From: Rhizobium sp. AC27/96
GTDB taxonomy: Bacteria > Pseudomonadota > Alphaproteobacteria > Rhizobiales > Rhizobiaceae
NCBI RefSeq assembly: GCF_001692325.1
Contig: NZ_LXKN01000073.1
Location: forward strand, 124,001-188,000
DNA: 64,000 nt
Reading direction: 5' to 3'
Under the pieces are notes generated by a model that worked only from the letters and a program-made list of their open reading frames with translations, was not told the DNA's origin and did not search any database. Positions 9,036 to 18,625 of this stretch are shown piece after piece; within the stretch, counting starts at the first letter, position 1, and each line of letters starts with the position of its first letter. The translations under genes and the position numbers were made by a program.

Positions 9036-9680
9036 TCAGCGCCAGATGTGCCGCGGCAGACCATCCATCACCAGCCGCGCTCCAAGCGCCCCGATGATGG
9101 CGCCGGATACTCTATCGATCCATAGCTTCGATCCGACATAGAACGCACGCGGGCGGTTGGACGAAAAGGCCAAGGTCACGACCGTGTACCAGCCCACCTC
9201 CACCAGGAAGACCGCCGGCGGAACCGTCAGCAGCAGCCAGGGCGCAGGAGCGGCTGGAAGAAGCGCCGCGAAGATACTGCCATAGAATATGGCGGTCTTA
9301 GGATTGCTGAGCTGTGTTCCAAGCGCAAACAGGAAATTGCGCATGATGCCACCTGCTGCCGGTGTGGCAGGGGCGTCGATCGGAAGAGCATCGGCCGCGT
9401 GACGCCAGATGCGGATGCCGACATAGATCAGATAGAGCCCGCCAGCCACTTTCAGGGCAAGATACAGCCACTCGACCTTCATCAAAAGCGCGCTCAGACC
9501 GAACAGGGCCAGGGTCGCGAAGATGACGCTGCCGGTTCCCATGCCGAAGGCGGCGGCAAGACCGGCCTTGCGTGAGCGGGAGACGGCAATGCGGGACACG
9601 AGCACGAAACTCGGCCCGGGGCTGACGGCCCCGATGAAAACAGCGGCGATAACACTGAAAAATATGGCTATGGATGACAT
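9036..9680 (-). CDS. LysE/RhtB family amino-acid exporter
   Basis: This 214-residue inner-membrane protein has about six hydrophobic helices and the family's early FIGAVSPGPSFVLVSR motif (about residues 15-30). LysE/RhtB proteins export amino acids or homoserine lactones. The start at 9680 is chosen because GGAGGT precedes it by five bases; the frame extends eight codons further upstream without a better site. It sits between tadC and tadD and has no evident connection to pilus assembly, so it may be an insertion into the ancestral tad arrangement. Confidence 0.9.
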   Translation of the reverse strand: MSSIAIFFSVIAAVFIGAVSPGPSFVLVSRIAVSRSRKAGLAAAFGMGTGSVIFATLALFGLSALLMKVEWLYLALKVAGGLYLIYVGIRIWRHAADALPIDAPATPAAGGIMRNFLFALGTQLSNPKTAIFYGSIFAALLPAAPAPWLLLTVPPAVFLVEVGWYTVVTLAFSSNRPRAFYVGSKLWIDRVSGAIIGALGARLVMDGLPRHIWR

Positions 9681-9820
9681 GCGGCACCTCCAACGGGTCT
9701 GCAAATCCGCCCGGCGCAGACGCTAGCCTCCGAACACTTTCGGGAGCGCCATCCGCTTAGGCTGCAGGGCCTTCGGATCGAAGGTTAATCACGCTCCCGC
9801 CTTGGCGGCAAGCTTGCTGG

Positions 9821-10798
9821 TCAGAACTTGTCCATGGCCTTGAGGATAGCCGGGCCGAGAATGACCGCCATCAGGACCGGCAGGAAGAAGATGATCATCG
9901 GCACCGTCAGTTTCGGCGGCAGGGCGGCCGCCTTCTTTTCAGCCTCGTTCATGCGCTCGTCGCGGCCTTCCTGCGCCATGACGCGCAGAGCCTGCGACAG
10001 CGGCGTGCCGTAGCGCTCGGCCTGAATGAGAGCCTGCGTGACCGATTTGACGAGCTCGATCTGCGTGCGCGTGGCAAGATTGTCGAATGCGGTACGGCGA
10101 TCCTGCAGAAAGGAAAGCTCGGCCGTCGTCAGCACCATTTCCTCGGCGAGTGCGGGGGATTCTTCCGCCATCTCGTCCGCGACGCGGCGCATGCCGGCTT
10201 CGATCGATATGCCCGATTCCACGCAGATCAGCATCAGGTCGAGAGCATCCGGCCAGGCGCGCTTGATCGACTTCTGGCGCTTGGTCACCAGATTGGAAAT
10301 ATAGATATTCGGCGCGTAAAAGCCGAGATAGGCCATGACGATGACGCCGAGAATTCGGATCGGCAGTGGCCTCGAGGCGAAATAGCCCAGACCGAAAACG
10401 ACGAAAATGGCCGCGGCAAAGAATAGGAACGGCAAAAGGAACCGCGCCAGCAGAAACATGTTCAGCGCGTTTTCCGAACGCAAGCCGGCAGCGCGCAGAC
10501 GATTGACGGTATTGGCGTCAACCAGCGCGTTGCGCAGATTGAAGCGCTCGACGATCTGACGGACGTTGCGGTTGTTCTGGTTGCGCAGCGTCGCCTTGCC
10601 GCCCTCGGCGGTCAGCCGCGCCCGCTCGCGCGCGCGGATCTGCTCGCGCTCGGTCGACACGGCCTTCAGCCGCTTGCTGAGATCGCCGCGCTCCAGCATC
10701 GGCATGGCAATCGTATAGAAGGTGGCGAAAACCGCGATCGCCACGACAACGGCGAGGATGGTTCCCGGATCGGTCAAACTGGCAGCCAGATCAGACAT
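9821..10798 (-). CDS. tadC: Flp pilus inner-membrane platform protein TadC
   Basis: This 325-residue member of the GspF/T2SS-F family has an N-terminal membrane helix, a basic cytoplasmic stretch (residues about 35-85), and a GspF domain (about 180-310) between later helices. With TadB it forms the inner-membrane base on which the TadA ATPase works. It is the last gene of the minus-strand pilus operon, 21 bases after tadB. Confidence 0.93.
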   Translation of the reverse strand: MSDLAASLTDPGTILAVVVAIAVFATFYTIAMPMLERGDLSKRLKAVSTEREQIRARERARLTAEGGKATLRNQNNRNVRQIVERFNLRNALVDANTVNRLRAAGLRSENALNMFLLARFLLPFLFFAAAIFVVFGLGYFASRPLPIRILGVIVMAYLGFYAPNIYISNLVTKRQKSIKRAWPDALDLMLICVESGISIEAGMRRVADEMAEESPALAEEMVLTTAELSFLQDRRTAFDNLATRTQIELVKSVTQALIQAERYGTPLSQALRVMAQEGRDERMNEAEKKAAALPPKLTVPMIIFFLPVLMAVILGPAILKAMDKF

Positions 10799-10819
10799 GG
10801 GCGATGCGGCTCCCTCCGC

Positions 10820-11827
10820 TCAGATCTCGAAATTGACCATGTTGCGCATGATGTAGACGCCAAGCGACATCCAGATGCCGGCGCCGATCATGATCAGGTG
10901 ACCGCGCGGATCCGTGAACAGGACCAGCATGTATTGCGGCGACGTCAGATAGACGAGTATCATGACAATGAAGGGCAGAGTGCCGATGATCACGGCGGAC
11001 GCCTTTGCTTCCATCGACAGCGCCTTGACCTTCGCCTTCATCTTCTTGCGCTCGCGCAGGACGCGCGAAAGGTTGCCCAAAGCTTCCGACAGGTTGCCGC
11101 CCGCCTGGGCCTGAATGGTGATGACGATTGCGAAGAAGTTTACTTCCTGCAACGGCATGTGAGTACCCATGCGCCCGCAGGCATCCGTCATGCTGAGACC
11201 GACCTGTTGCGCTTCGACCACGCGGCGGAACTCGGTCTTGACCGGCTCCCGCGCCTCAGCCGCGACCAGCCGGACGGCGTCGTTGAGCGGTAGACCGGAG
11301 CGAATGGAGCGCGTGATAAGATCCAGCGCATTGGGGAGCTCTTCGAGAAACTTGTTCTGCCGGCGCTTGATGAGGATACTCACGATCCAGCGCGGCAGCC
11401 CGAAAATCGCAGCAAATGGCAATCCCAGAATGACGAGGAGCGGCGCGCCGAGAATGAAAAGAACGAACATGACGAACAGGCCGAACAGCACGCTGAAAAG
11501 ATAGAAGCGGGACGGCGTCAACGACAGGCCTGTCTGAGGCAGGCGTGTTTTCAGCGACTGCTTCTTCTTCGTGTTTTCCGACTGGCGCTTTTCCAGATCC
11601 TTCAGCGTGTCCTGAACCGACTTCCGCCGCTTGGACATTTCCTGAACACGGTCACGCGTCGCCTTGACCTTTACGCGATCGGTCTCGGCCTGCTTGACCC
11701 GATTGACGCGGCTCTCGGTCTTCTTCTGCGTCTCAATGCGCGAATATAGGACGCCATAGCAGATCGCACCCGCCGAAACGGCTGAAAGCAGGACGATCAG
11801 TAGCACTGCGGGGTCAACGCCGAACAT
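10820..11827 (-). CDS. tadB: Flp pilus inner-membrane platform protein TadB
   Basis: This 335-residue paralogue of TadC has the same GspF fold: an N-terminal helix, a long lysine/arginine-rich cytoplasmic region (about residues 30-100), and a GspF domain around 165-290 ending in two hydrophobic helices. It lies 8 bases downstream of cpaF and pairs with tadC as the two-part platform typical of Tad systems. Confidence 0.93.
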   Translation of the reverse strand: MFGVDPAVLLIVLLSAVSAGAICYGVLYSRIETQKKTESRVNRVKQAETDRVKVKATRDRVQEMSKRRKSVQDTLKDLEKRQSENTKKKQSLKTRLPQTGLSLTPSRFYLFSVLFGLFVMFVLFILGAPLLVILGLPFAAIFGLPRWIVSILIKRRQNKFLEELPNALDLITRSIRSGLPLNDAVRLVAAEAREPVKTEFRRVVEAQQVGLSMTDACGRMGTHMPLQEVNFFAIVITIQAQAGGNLSEALGNLSRVLRERKKMKAKVKALSMEAKASAVIIGTLPFIVMILVYLTSPQYMLVLFTDPRGHLIMIGAGIWMSLGVYIMRNMVNFEI

Positions 11828-11835
11828 CGGAAATC

Positions 11836-13314
11836 CTATTTGGCTTTCTGTTCCATCTCGTCGAGGGCGGCGGCGAGGCGTCTCTCCTCGTTATAATAAC
11901 GGGCGCGGTCCCAGAAATGCGGCTTGCCGATGCCGGTGGACACGTGCCGGCCGATGATGCGGCCGTTCGCGTCTTCACCCTCCATTTCGTAGCGCATCAG
12001 GTCCTGCGTGATGATCACATCGCCTTCCATGCCGATCACCTCGGTGATCTGCGTAATGCGGCGCGAACCGTCACGCAGACGCGCAGCCTGAACGATTACG
12101 TCGACGGAGGTGGAAATGATCTCGCGCACGGTCTTGGCCGGCAGGCTGAAACCGCCCATGGCAATCATCGATTCGATACGGCTCAGGCATTCGCGCGGCG
12201 TGTTGGCGTGGATCGTCCCCATGGAACCATCGTGGCCCGTGTTCATTGCCTGCAGCAGGTCGAAAACCTCCGGGCCGCGCACTTCGCCGACGATGATGCG
12301 TTCGGGGCGCATACGCAGGCAGTTCTTGACGAGATCGCGCATGGTGATTTCGCCCTCGCCCTCGATATTCGGCGGACGCGTTTCGAGGCGGACCACATGC
12401 GGCTGCTGCAACTGCAGTTCGGCGGTGTCTTCACAGGTGATGACGCGTTCGTCGCGGTCGATATAGTTGGTAAGGCAATTCAGAAGCGTGGTCTTGCCCG
12501 AGCCCGTGCCGCCGGAAATGACGACATTGCAGCGCACGCGCCCGATGATCTGGAGAAGCGTTGCGCCCTCGGGTGTGATGGCACCGAAGCGGACGATCTG
12601 GTCGAGCGTCAGCTTGTCCTTCTTGAACTTACGAATGGTCAGCGCCGGACCGTCGAGCGACAGCGGCGGCGCGATGACGTTGACGCGCGAACCATCCGGC
12701 AGGCGGGCGTCGCAGATCGGGCTCGATTCATCGACGCGGCGGCCGACCTGGCTGACGATGCGCTGGCAGATGGAGAGAAGCTGTGCATTGTCGCGGAAGC
12801 GGATTTCCGATTCGACCGTCTTGCCGGCGACTTCGATGAAGGTCTGTCCGGCTCCGTTGACCATGATGTCGGAAATGTCGTCGCGGGCCAAAAGCGGCTC
12901 CAGCGGACCATAGCCAAGCACGTCGTTGCAGATATCCTCGAGCAGTTCCTCCTGCTCGGAAATCGACATCGCAAAACTTTTGATCGTGATGATATCGTTG
13001 ACGATATCGCGGATTTCCTCACGTGCGGCTTCGTTGCCGAGCTTGGAAAGCTGCGACAGGTCGATCGTGTCGATCAGCGCGGCAAAGACCTGCGATTTGG
13101 TGTCGTAATATTCTTCGGTGCGCGCCGACCGGCGACGGCTGGGCGTCTGCATCGGCGGCGGAACCACCTGTTGACGCTGCTGCGACTGATCGCGAGACGG
13201 CTCTATCAGCACGGCGGGTGCGGCGGGCGTGCCGGCTGCGGCGGGCGCGCGCGCCGGCTGCGGCACAACGCCACCGCTCTTTGCTGGACCTTCATTTCCG
13301 CGCTTGCCAAACAT
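11836..13314 (-). CDS. cpaF: Flp pilus assembly ATPase CpaF/TadA
   Basis: This 492-residue secretion ATPase powers pilus extension and, in Tad systems, retraction. It has a proline/glutamine-rich N-terminal tail (residues 1-60), an all-helical region, then the RecA-like core: Walker A GGTGSGKT at 268-275, an Asp-box region around 293-297, and a Walker B stretch RIIVGEVRG at 339-347. The following TGHDGSMGTIHAN block is the usual His-box region. It sits between cpaE and tadB with gaps of 79 and 8 bases. Confidence 0.96.
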   Translation of the reverse strand: MFGKRGNEGPAKSGGVVPQPARAPAAAGTPAAPAVLIEPSRDQSQQRQQVVPPPMQTPSRRRSARTEEYYDTKSQVFAALIDTIDLSQLSKLGNEAAREEIRDIVNDIITIKSFAMSISEQEELLEDICNDVLGYGPLEPLLARDDISDIMVNGAGQTFIEVAGKTVESEIRFRDNAQLLSICQRIVSQVGRRVDESSPICDARLPDGSRVNVIAPPLSLDGPALTIRKFKKDKLTLDQIVRFGAITPEGATLLQIIGRVRCNVVISGGTGSGKTTLLNCLTNYIDRDERVITCEDTAELQLQQPHVVRLETRPPNIEGEGEITMRDLVKNCLRMRPERIIVGEVRGPEVFDLLQAMNTGHDGSMGTIHANTPRECLSRIESMIAMGGFSLPAKTVREIISTSVDVIVQAARLRDGSRRITQITEVIGMEGDVIITQDLMRYEMEGEDANGRIIGRHVSTGIGKPHFWDRARYYNEERRLAAALDEMEQKAK

Positions 13315-13393
13315 GCCTTCAATCCAATTCTAATGCTGCAGCATGATTTTCAGGAAGGGGATACCTTTCAAAAATCCATGCCAAATCAAACGA

Positions 13394-14665
13394 CTACTTC
13401 CGCTTCAGCAGGCCAAGCAGACCGCCCTTTCTCGCCTTCTTCAAAGCGACGCGCCCCGTAACGATGTGCGATATCTGCGAAAAGATCTCGGTGACCGGCG
13501 ACTTCGGATCCGTCTCCGAGATCATCTGGCCGCTATTGGCGGCATTGCCGAACAGATTGATGTCGAAGGGGATGATGGCAATCGGATCGACCTCCAGCGG
13601 AGCACAGAATTCCGACGGATTGATCTCCGGGCGCTTCGGCATGCCCACCTGGTTGAGAATGAGGTGTGGCGCCTTGTCGTTGGGGCGCAGCTTGCGCAAT
13701 GCATCGATCAGGTTCTTGGCGTTGCGCAGATTGGCAAGATCGGGTGCGGCGCAGATGACGACCTCATCGACCGCCCCAAGCACCGAACGCGTCCATTCCG
13801 TCCAGACATGGGGGACATCGAGAACCGCCACAGGCGCGCTGCGCTGAAGAACATCGAGCACCGGCAGGAATGCCGGCCCATCGAAATCATAGGCGCGATC
13901 CAGCATGGAAGGCGCCGCCAGCAACGATAGATGCTGCGAGCATTTGGTCAGCAGTCGATCGAGGAAAACCTCGTCCAGACGTTCCGGCGAAAACACGGCT
14001 TCGGCGATGCCCTGGGCGGGGTCCTGATCGAAATCGATGTTTGCCGTGCCATAGGGCAAGTCGAGATCGGCAAGAATGGTCTCGGTCGAGAACAGGCTCG
14101 ATATCCCGAAGGCACAATTATGGGCGATGGTGGATGCGCCCACGCCGCCCTTGGCGCCGATGAAAGCGATGCTGCGGCCAAGCGGCTCGGCGTCGGGATC
14201 GATGAAAATCCCCGCCATTGCCGTCATGAGATCAGCCATGTCCATCGGCTGCACGATGTATTCGGAAATGCCGTTGCGGATGAGCTCGCGGTAGAGGCTG
14301 ATGTCGTTGTGATAGCCCACGATGACGACCTTGGTACTGGGATCGCAGACCGCGGCGAGCGGTGCGAGTTCCGCCAGCAGATTGCGCGGGTTGGCGCGCG
14401 TTTCGAGAATGATCAGGTTCGGCGTCGGCGTCGATGCGAACATGTTCGCGGCGGCTGCCGTGCTGCCGCTGGTGATCCGCAGGCTGACCTTGGACATGCG
14501 CCTGTCATTGGCGCACTGGTCCATCACCCGCTGCAGCTGTTCGCTTTCGCAGAAAGCGTGCACCGAAATGCGCGGCAACGGCCGCAGATTATCGAGATTG
14601 CCCGAGCGCGGGGCTTCCTCGGCGTCCGCTTCAGTCGATTCGATGTCGTAATCGATGGCGTTCAT
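13394..14665 (-). CDS. cpaE: Flp pilus localisation ATPase CpaE/TadZ
   Basis: This 423-residue protein has an N-terminal response-regulator-like domain (about 30-155) without clear phosphorylation chemistry and a C-terminal MinD/ParA-type ATPase. The deviant Walker A KGGVGAST is at 172-179. TadZ/CpaE proteins place the pilus machine at a cell pole. The C-terminus is lysine/arginine-rich. The gene is 79 bases upstream of cpaF and follows cpaD by 31 bases. Confidence 0.94.
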   Translation of the reverse strand: MNAIDYDIESTEADAEEAPRSGNLDNLRPLPRISVHAFCESEQLQRVMDQCANDRRMSKVSLRITSGSTAAAANMFASTPTPNLIILETRANPRNLLAELAPLAAVCDPSTKVVIVGYHNDISLYRELIRNGISEYIVQPMDMADLMTAMAGIFIDPDAEPLGRSIAFIGAKGGVGASTIAHNCAFGISSLFSTETILADLDLPYGTANIDFDQDPAQGIAEAVFSPERLDEVFLDRLLTKCSQHLSLLAAPSMLDRAYDFDGPAFLPVLDVLQRSAPVAVLDVPHVWTEWTRSVLGAVDEVVICAAPDLANLRNAKNLIDALRKLRPNDKAPHLILNQVGMPKRPEINPSEFCAPLEVDPIAIIPFDINLFGNAANSGQMISETDPKSPVTEIFSQISHIVTGRVALKKARKGGLLGLLKRK

Positions 14666-14696
14666 GGTCTCATCCTGTTTCGCCGGCCCTCTGCTC

Positions 14697-15476
14697 TCAA
14701 TTTCCGCCTCCGGAACCTAACCCGGTGAGTGTCGACGTACTGGTTGGGGTCGCGCCAGTGCGATAATCGCTGATCACCTTGCTGCGCTGATCGGCGTCGA
14801 TCGGCGTCATTGCGCGAGGTGAAACCAGATCGGTGGGATTGGCGACCTGCGCGGCGAGATTATGCTGCGTTGCGCAGCCGAAATTATAGTAATTCTGATT
14901 GTCGAAAGCATTGTCGGCGAGATCATCCGGCCACTGACCACATGAATTGGTGGCTGCTGTCGTCGCTGTGAAGCGCAGTCGTATCGGCGCAGCATCCTCG
15001 GGGCCACCGGCGACATAGTAGCTGTCGACGACGCGGCCCGAGGGTATGCCGTTTGTCACGAGTTCCCTGCGAATCTGCTGGCGTAGCGCAGATGCGGCCA
15101 CGGCATTGACCGACTCTCGCGGCGAGAGGATTTCGACGGTTCCGCTTGCATGCGCCCGATAGTCCTGCACGAAGCCGCGGATGGTATCGCGCATGCCGGT
15201 GGTCAGATGTCGGTCGCTGGCGGACACCGGTATGTCGATATTATGTTCCTTCTCCGTCAGCACGATCGGGTGGCGCTGACGATAATCATCCTTGATGGCG
15301 CTAGTGGTCATGCCGTCCGGGGAGCCGGCGCAACCGCCGAGCACCGCCGTCAGGATGAACATCGGAGCAACAAGGGCCAATGCCGGAAGCCGGGGCCGGA
15401 CGGTACGAGGCGTATTGCGGTCGAGGCTGGCCATCTTGTGATCTCTGGTTGATCCGGTTTGAAAGATGCGCATCAT
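14697..15476 (-). CDS. cpaD: Flp pilus lipoprotein CpaD
   Basis: This is an outer-membrane-associated lipoprotein of the pilus secretin complex. The start at 15476 follows GAGGGG that overlaps the cpaC stop codon. It gives 259 residues with the lipobox LGGC at residues 46-49, rather deep; a later ATG at 15434 would put the cysteine at residue 35 and is a fair alternative. The mature part carries the CpaD family pattern, including a TVEILSPRESVNAVAASALR-like OmpA-like stretch. It lies 13 bases after cpaC. Confidence 0.9.
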   Translation of the reverse strand: MMRIFQTGSTRDHKMASLDRNTPRTVRPRLPALALVAPMFILTAVLGGCAGSPDGMTTSAIKDDYRQRHPIVLTEKEHNIDIPVSASDRHLTTGMRDTIRGFVQDYRAHASGTVEILSPRESVNAVAASALRQQIRRELVTNGIPSGRVVDSYYVAGGPEDAAPIRLRFTATTAATNSCGQWPDDLADNAFDNQNYYNFGCATQHNLAAQVANPTDLVSPRAMTPIDADQRSKVISDYRTGATPTSTSTLTGLGSGGGN

Positions 15477-15489
15477 GATCCGTATCCCC

Positions 15490-17022
15490 TCATTTGTAGA
15501 TGAAGCCGACGGTGCCGTGGAAATCGGCATCGGCAACCGGCGGCGCATCCTTGCGGCCGTAGATCTTGTTGACACGGTTCATGAAGAAGACGCCGGCATC
15601 GTTCGACGGCGAGAAATTGTCATCCGGACGGGCGAGCTTGTCGCGCGCCACCGGGCGCACGAGATATGGAGTGGCGATGATGACAAGCTCACTTTCGTCA
15701 CGCTGAAAGCTCTTCTGGCGGAACAAGGCACCCAGGAGCGGGATTTTTGATGCTCCAGGCGTTCCCGAAGTGGTCTGCTGCACATTGTCGCTCAGGAGGC
15801 CGGCAAGGGCGATCGAGCCTCCGGACGGCAGCTCGACCGAGGTATTGGCGGCACGCTGGTTATAGGTCGGGGTTGCCGACGATGCGACCGGTTCGGAGAC
15901 CTGGGTCTGCACATGCAGGCTGATACGGCCGCCGGCAAGAACAACGGGCGTGAACGCCAGTGTAATACCGTAGGTATACGGCGTGATGGTCGTGTTGCCG
16001 TCCTTGTCGGTCGTGGAATAGAGCGTCTGGCCGCCGGAATTGAATGTTGCGGCCTGTCCCGAAATCGCTGTCAGCGTCGGCTCCGCCAGGGTACGCACTG
16101 CGCCTGCCTGTTCGAGAGCGTTCAGATAGCTGCTGATATTGTATTTGCCGAGGGCATATTTGAAGAGCGTCGAGAGACCGCCGGCGCCGGTCGCGTTGGT
16201 CGGATCACCGTTCACTCCCACGAAATTCGTGGTTCCGGTATTTCCTATATTGCCGAGCTGCGCCACGCCCAGGCCGGAGGAGTTGCTGACCAGATTGTCA
16301 AAACCGATCTGCTTCAGCACGCTGCGCTTGATCTCGGCGACCGTGACCTTGAGCGTCACCTGATCTTCGCCTTCGATCTGCAGCATATTGACGATCTGCG
16401 AGGACTGGCGTCCCTCGGCGAAGAGCGCAACCGAGCTGTCGCCGCCGGTGCCGGAGGCCGTCTCCGTGCGGGTCGTCGCTTCACCACCCTTCAGAAAGGC
16501 CTGGGCGAGCTGTTGCGCGCGGATCGAATCCTGCGGCGTGCGCACCATGCCCGTCAGGACGATATTGTCGGAGATGATCTCGACGTTGATATCGGAGTCC
16601 GGAATGAAACGCTTGATATTGTCCTGCAGGCCGGCAATGTCGCGTTCGATCTGAAGATCGAGGCTGACGATCTCCTTGCCGTCCGCGCCAAAGACGAAGA
16701 TGTTCGTCTGGCCCACCGTCTTGCCGAACAGATAGATGCGGCGCGATGTGCGCGTTACGGCATCCGCCATCTTCGGGTCGGACACAAGGATATCATGAGC
16801 GTCAGCCGGCAGATCGACCACAAGCGCCTTGTTGAGGCCGAGTTTCAAAGTGCGCTTCGTGCCGAGACCGGCAATGGTGACGATGCTGTCGGAACCGCCA
16901 GCAAGCGCTGCCTGCGTGCGCAGGAACGCCGGAATGTTTGCCAGCGGCAGCCCCGCAAATGCAACAGAGAAGGATAGAGCCGCAGCAAGGGGGAGGCTGG
17001 CTTTCCTGCTTATCTTGAACAT
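15490..17022 (-). CDS. cpaC: Flp pilus outer-membrane secretin CpaC/RcpA
   Basis: This 510-residue protein forms the outer-membrane pore for the Flp pilus. A signal peptide (residues 1-~30) is followed by the pilus-assembly N-domain (VVDLPADAHDILVSDPKMADAV, ending in a TNIFVFGADGKEI strand), a BON-like segment (IKRFIPDSDINVEI), and the secretin domain to the end, with the expected VPLLGALF-like region (KIPLLGALFRQKSF). The start at 17022 has AAGGGGCGG upstream; an in-frame ATG at 17040 overlaps the cpaB stop. The N-domain is shared with the separate protein at 19212. Confidence 0.95.
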   Translation of the reverse strand: MFKISRKASLPLAAALSFSVAFAGLPLANIPAFLRTQAALAGGSDSIVTIAGLGTKRTLKLGLNKALVVDLPADAHDILVSDPKMADAVTRTSRRIYLFGKTVGQTNIFVFGADGKEIVSLDLQIERDIAGLQDNIKRFIPDSDINVEIISDNIVLTGMVRTPQDSIRAQQLAQAFLKGGEATTRTETASGTGGDSSVALFAEGRQSSQIVNMLQIEGEDQVTLKVTVAEIKRSVLKQIGFDNLVSNSSGLGVAQLGNIGNTGTTNFVGVNGDPTNATGAGGLSTLFKYALGKYNISSYLNALEQAGAVRTLAEPTLTAISGQAATFNSGGQTLYSTTDKDGNTTITPYTYGITLAFTPVVLAGGRISLHVQTQVSEPVASSATPTYNQRAANTSVELPSGGSIALAGLLSDNVQQTTSGTPGASKIPLLGALFRQKSFQRDESELVIIATPYLVRPVARDKLARPDDNFSPSNDAGVFFMNRVNKIYGRKDAPPVADADFHGTVGFIYK

Positions 17023-17036
17023 GATCCCGCCCCTTC

Positions 17037-17852
17037 TCATTGTGCTTTCGGCCCGCTGGGGCCATCGGTCACGATTGTTCCCGACTTGATGACCTGTACG
17101 AGCCCGCCGCCATTATCGCCGGCCAGCAAATAGTCGGCCGCGGTCGTATCGGGCTGCTGCGCGTCGGCGACGGAGCGCAATGCCAATGTCAGCCGGTCCG
17201 CCATCTGATGCGCGACGGCCAGGACTTTCGTCTGGTCCGGTGTCAATTCAAGCGTTGCGGTGGCGCCGACCACAGCCTTGCCGCCATCCTGCTTTTCCTC
17301 GATCTGCTGATCGACAGCCAGCACCCGCACATTGCTGAGCACGGTCTCGGTGACGAGCTGCTGCTGCGAGCCCTTGCGAACCATGATGACATCGACACGG
17401 TCGTTCGGGAGGATGAAGCCGCCGGCGCCGGTGGAGACGGAAATCTCGGTGGCAACGGCACGCTTGCCCGACGGCAGGAGCGAAGACAGGATGCCGCTGC
17501 TGGAATCAGCGACCTTTTCCTCACGAATCGGTTCGCCTTCGAAGATCGGCAGGCGGACGACCGCGCCGTTCAGATCCTTCAGGGCGTCGGGTCTTTGATT
17601 TTCGGTGATGAGACCCTTGACGACACCACCTTCCGGCCATGCCATCCAATGGACCATCTGCTCGTTCAACCGCGAGCCGACGGGCAGATTGGCGCTTGCG
17701 ACGAGAACATTGACAGTCGCTTCCTTTTCCACAACCGCCGCAATCTGCTGCGGTACGATATCGCGCTTGCCAGCCAGACGCATCGCCAGCATGCCGGCCA
17801 GACCTGCCGCGACGGCCGCCACTGCGAGTATCATTATGCGAGCGGGTTTCAT
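17037..17852 (-). CDS. cpaB: Flp pilus assembly protein CpaB/RcpC
   Basis: This 271-residue periplasmic protein has an N-terminal membrane anchor (about residues 5-25) and an SAF/CpaB domain (about 45-110; LPVGSRLNEQMVHWM is typical). In Tad systems CpaB/RcpC stabilises the secretin. ATG at 17852 is preferred over 17858 because AAGGA lies at proper distance only for the former. It is the first gene after an AT-rich 163-base gap from cpaA and so probably has its own promoter. Confidence 0.92.
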   Translation of the reverse strand: MKPARIMILAVAAVAAGLAGMLAMRLAGKRDIVPQQIAAVVEKEATVNVLVASANLPVGSRLNEQMVHWMAWPEGGVVKGLITENQRPDALKDLNGAVVRLPIFEGEPIREEKVADSSSGILSSLLPSGKRAVATEISVSTGAGGFILPNDRVDVIMVRKGSQQQLVTETVLSNVRVLAVDQQIEEKQDGGKAVVGATATLELTPDQTKVLAVAHQMADRLTLALRSVADAQQPDTTAADYLLAGDNGGGLVQVIKSGTIVTDGPSGPKAQ

Positions 17853-17858
17853 GGTCAT

Positions 17859-18015
17859 TCCTTGGGGAATAGGATTCTTCGCCCCGTAGAATGCTCCGCA
17901 ATTGGTGTAATTATGGTTAACGGTAGGTTACATTTATTATTACTTAACCATCAATACTTGATATATATTAGAAAAAACATATACGATGATTTGAGTTAAA
18001 CTGGCGGCTTTCGGC
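17859..18015 (-). promoter_or_regulatory. AT-rich promoter region before cpaB
   Basis: This gap between cpaA and cpaB is far more AT-rich than the surrounding genes (17925-18000) and holds repeated TTAACC/GGTTAA-type words around 17927-17953. No reading frame is seen. It most likely carries a promoter for the cpaB-tadC genes, separating them from the pilA-cpaA unit. No exact -10 or -35 element is claimed. Confidence 0.45.
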
Positions 18016-18528
18016 TCAAAGCACTCCTCGGGTCGCGGCGATCAGGAGCGGCGACGAGGGAAAGGCGAGCACGCCTCCAATGGCGATGGCGATGCCGTAT
18101 GGAATTTTCTTGGCGACCACCAGCGAATTCGGCAGGGGAAGACCCATGGCCATGATGATGTTGGATTGCGATCGAAGCAGAACGATCAGCACCGTCAGCA
18201 CGCCGCCGATAAACGCGACATAGACGAGGAATTCCAGAAGAGAGGTGTCGAAGCCGAACCAGAGCGTGGCGGCTGCCAGAAGCTTGGCATCGCCGCCGCC
18301 CATGACGTTCAGCGCGAAGAATGCGAAGCAGGCAAGAAAGACAAGGCCGGCACCGGCAAAATGCATACCGATTTCCGGAAGTGACAATCCGAAAACGGGC
18401 GCCAACACCAGAAATGACACCGCAAGCGCCAAGGAAACGCGATTTGGGATCGTCATCGTCAGCAGATCGGAGATCGCTGCAATCGACATGCAGAGCGGAA
18501 AGATAAGTAAAGCCGCGACTTCCAGCAT
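18016..18528 (-). CDS. cpaA: Prepilin peptidase CpaA/TadV
   Basis: This 170-residue inner-membrane aspartic protease matures Flp prepilin and the TadE-type pseudopilins. The two catalytic aspartates are visible: Asp21 in AAISDLLTMTIPN and Asp80 in the GGGD motif. About five or six hydrophobic helices follow the A24 family short form, without the N-terminal methylase domain of PilD. It lies downstream of pilA beyond a terminator-like hairpin. Confidence 0.94.
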   Translation of the reverse strand: MLEVAALLIFPLCMSIAAISDLLTMTIPNRVSLALAVSFLVLAPVFGLSLPEIGMHFAGAGLVFLACFAFFALNVMGGGDAKLLAAATLWFGFDTSLLEFLVYVAFIGGVLTVLIVLLRSQSNIIMAMGLPLPNSLVVAKKIPYGIAIAIGGVLAFPSSPLLIAATRGVL

Positions 18529-18560
18529 TTCACCCGCCCATACCGTTTTATCAAACCTTA

Positions 18561-18587
18561 AAGCCGCCCAAATGCCTTGGGCGGCTT
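18561..18587 (-). terminator. Hairpin between pilA and cpaA
   Basis: An 11-base perfect stem (18561-18571 with 18577-18587) closes a 5-base loop. Read on the minus strand it follows the pilA stop by about 40 bases and is followed by TTTAAGG, so the T tract is short. It could be a partial terminator or a 3' stabiliser that gives much more pilin mRNA than peptidase mRNA. Confidence 0.55.
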
Positions 18588-18625
18588 ATTAATATCAAAA
18601 GCCGCTGAGCGTATATTGACTACGC

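Noticed and set aside
11917..13461. 514-codon open frame on the plus strand
   Set aside because: It lies antisense to cpaF, which has full ATPase motifs; long antisense frames are expected in high-GC DNA.
15913..16977. 354-codon plus-strand frame
   Set aside because: Antisense to the cpaC secretin gene; Arg/His/Asp-rich shadow composition.
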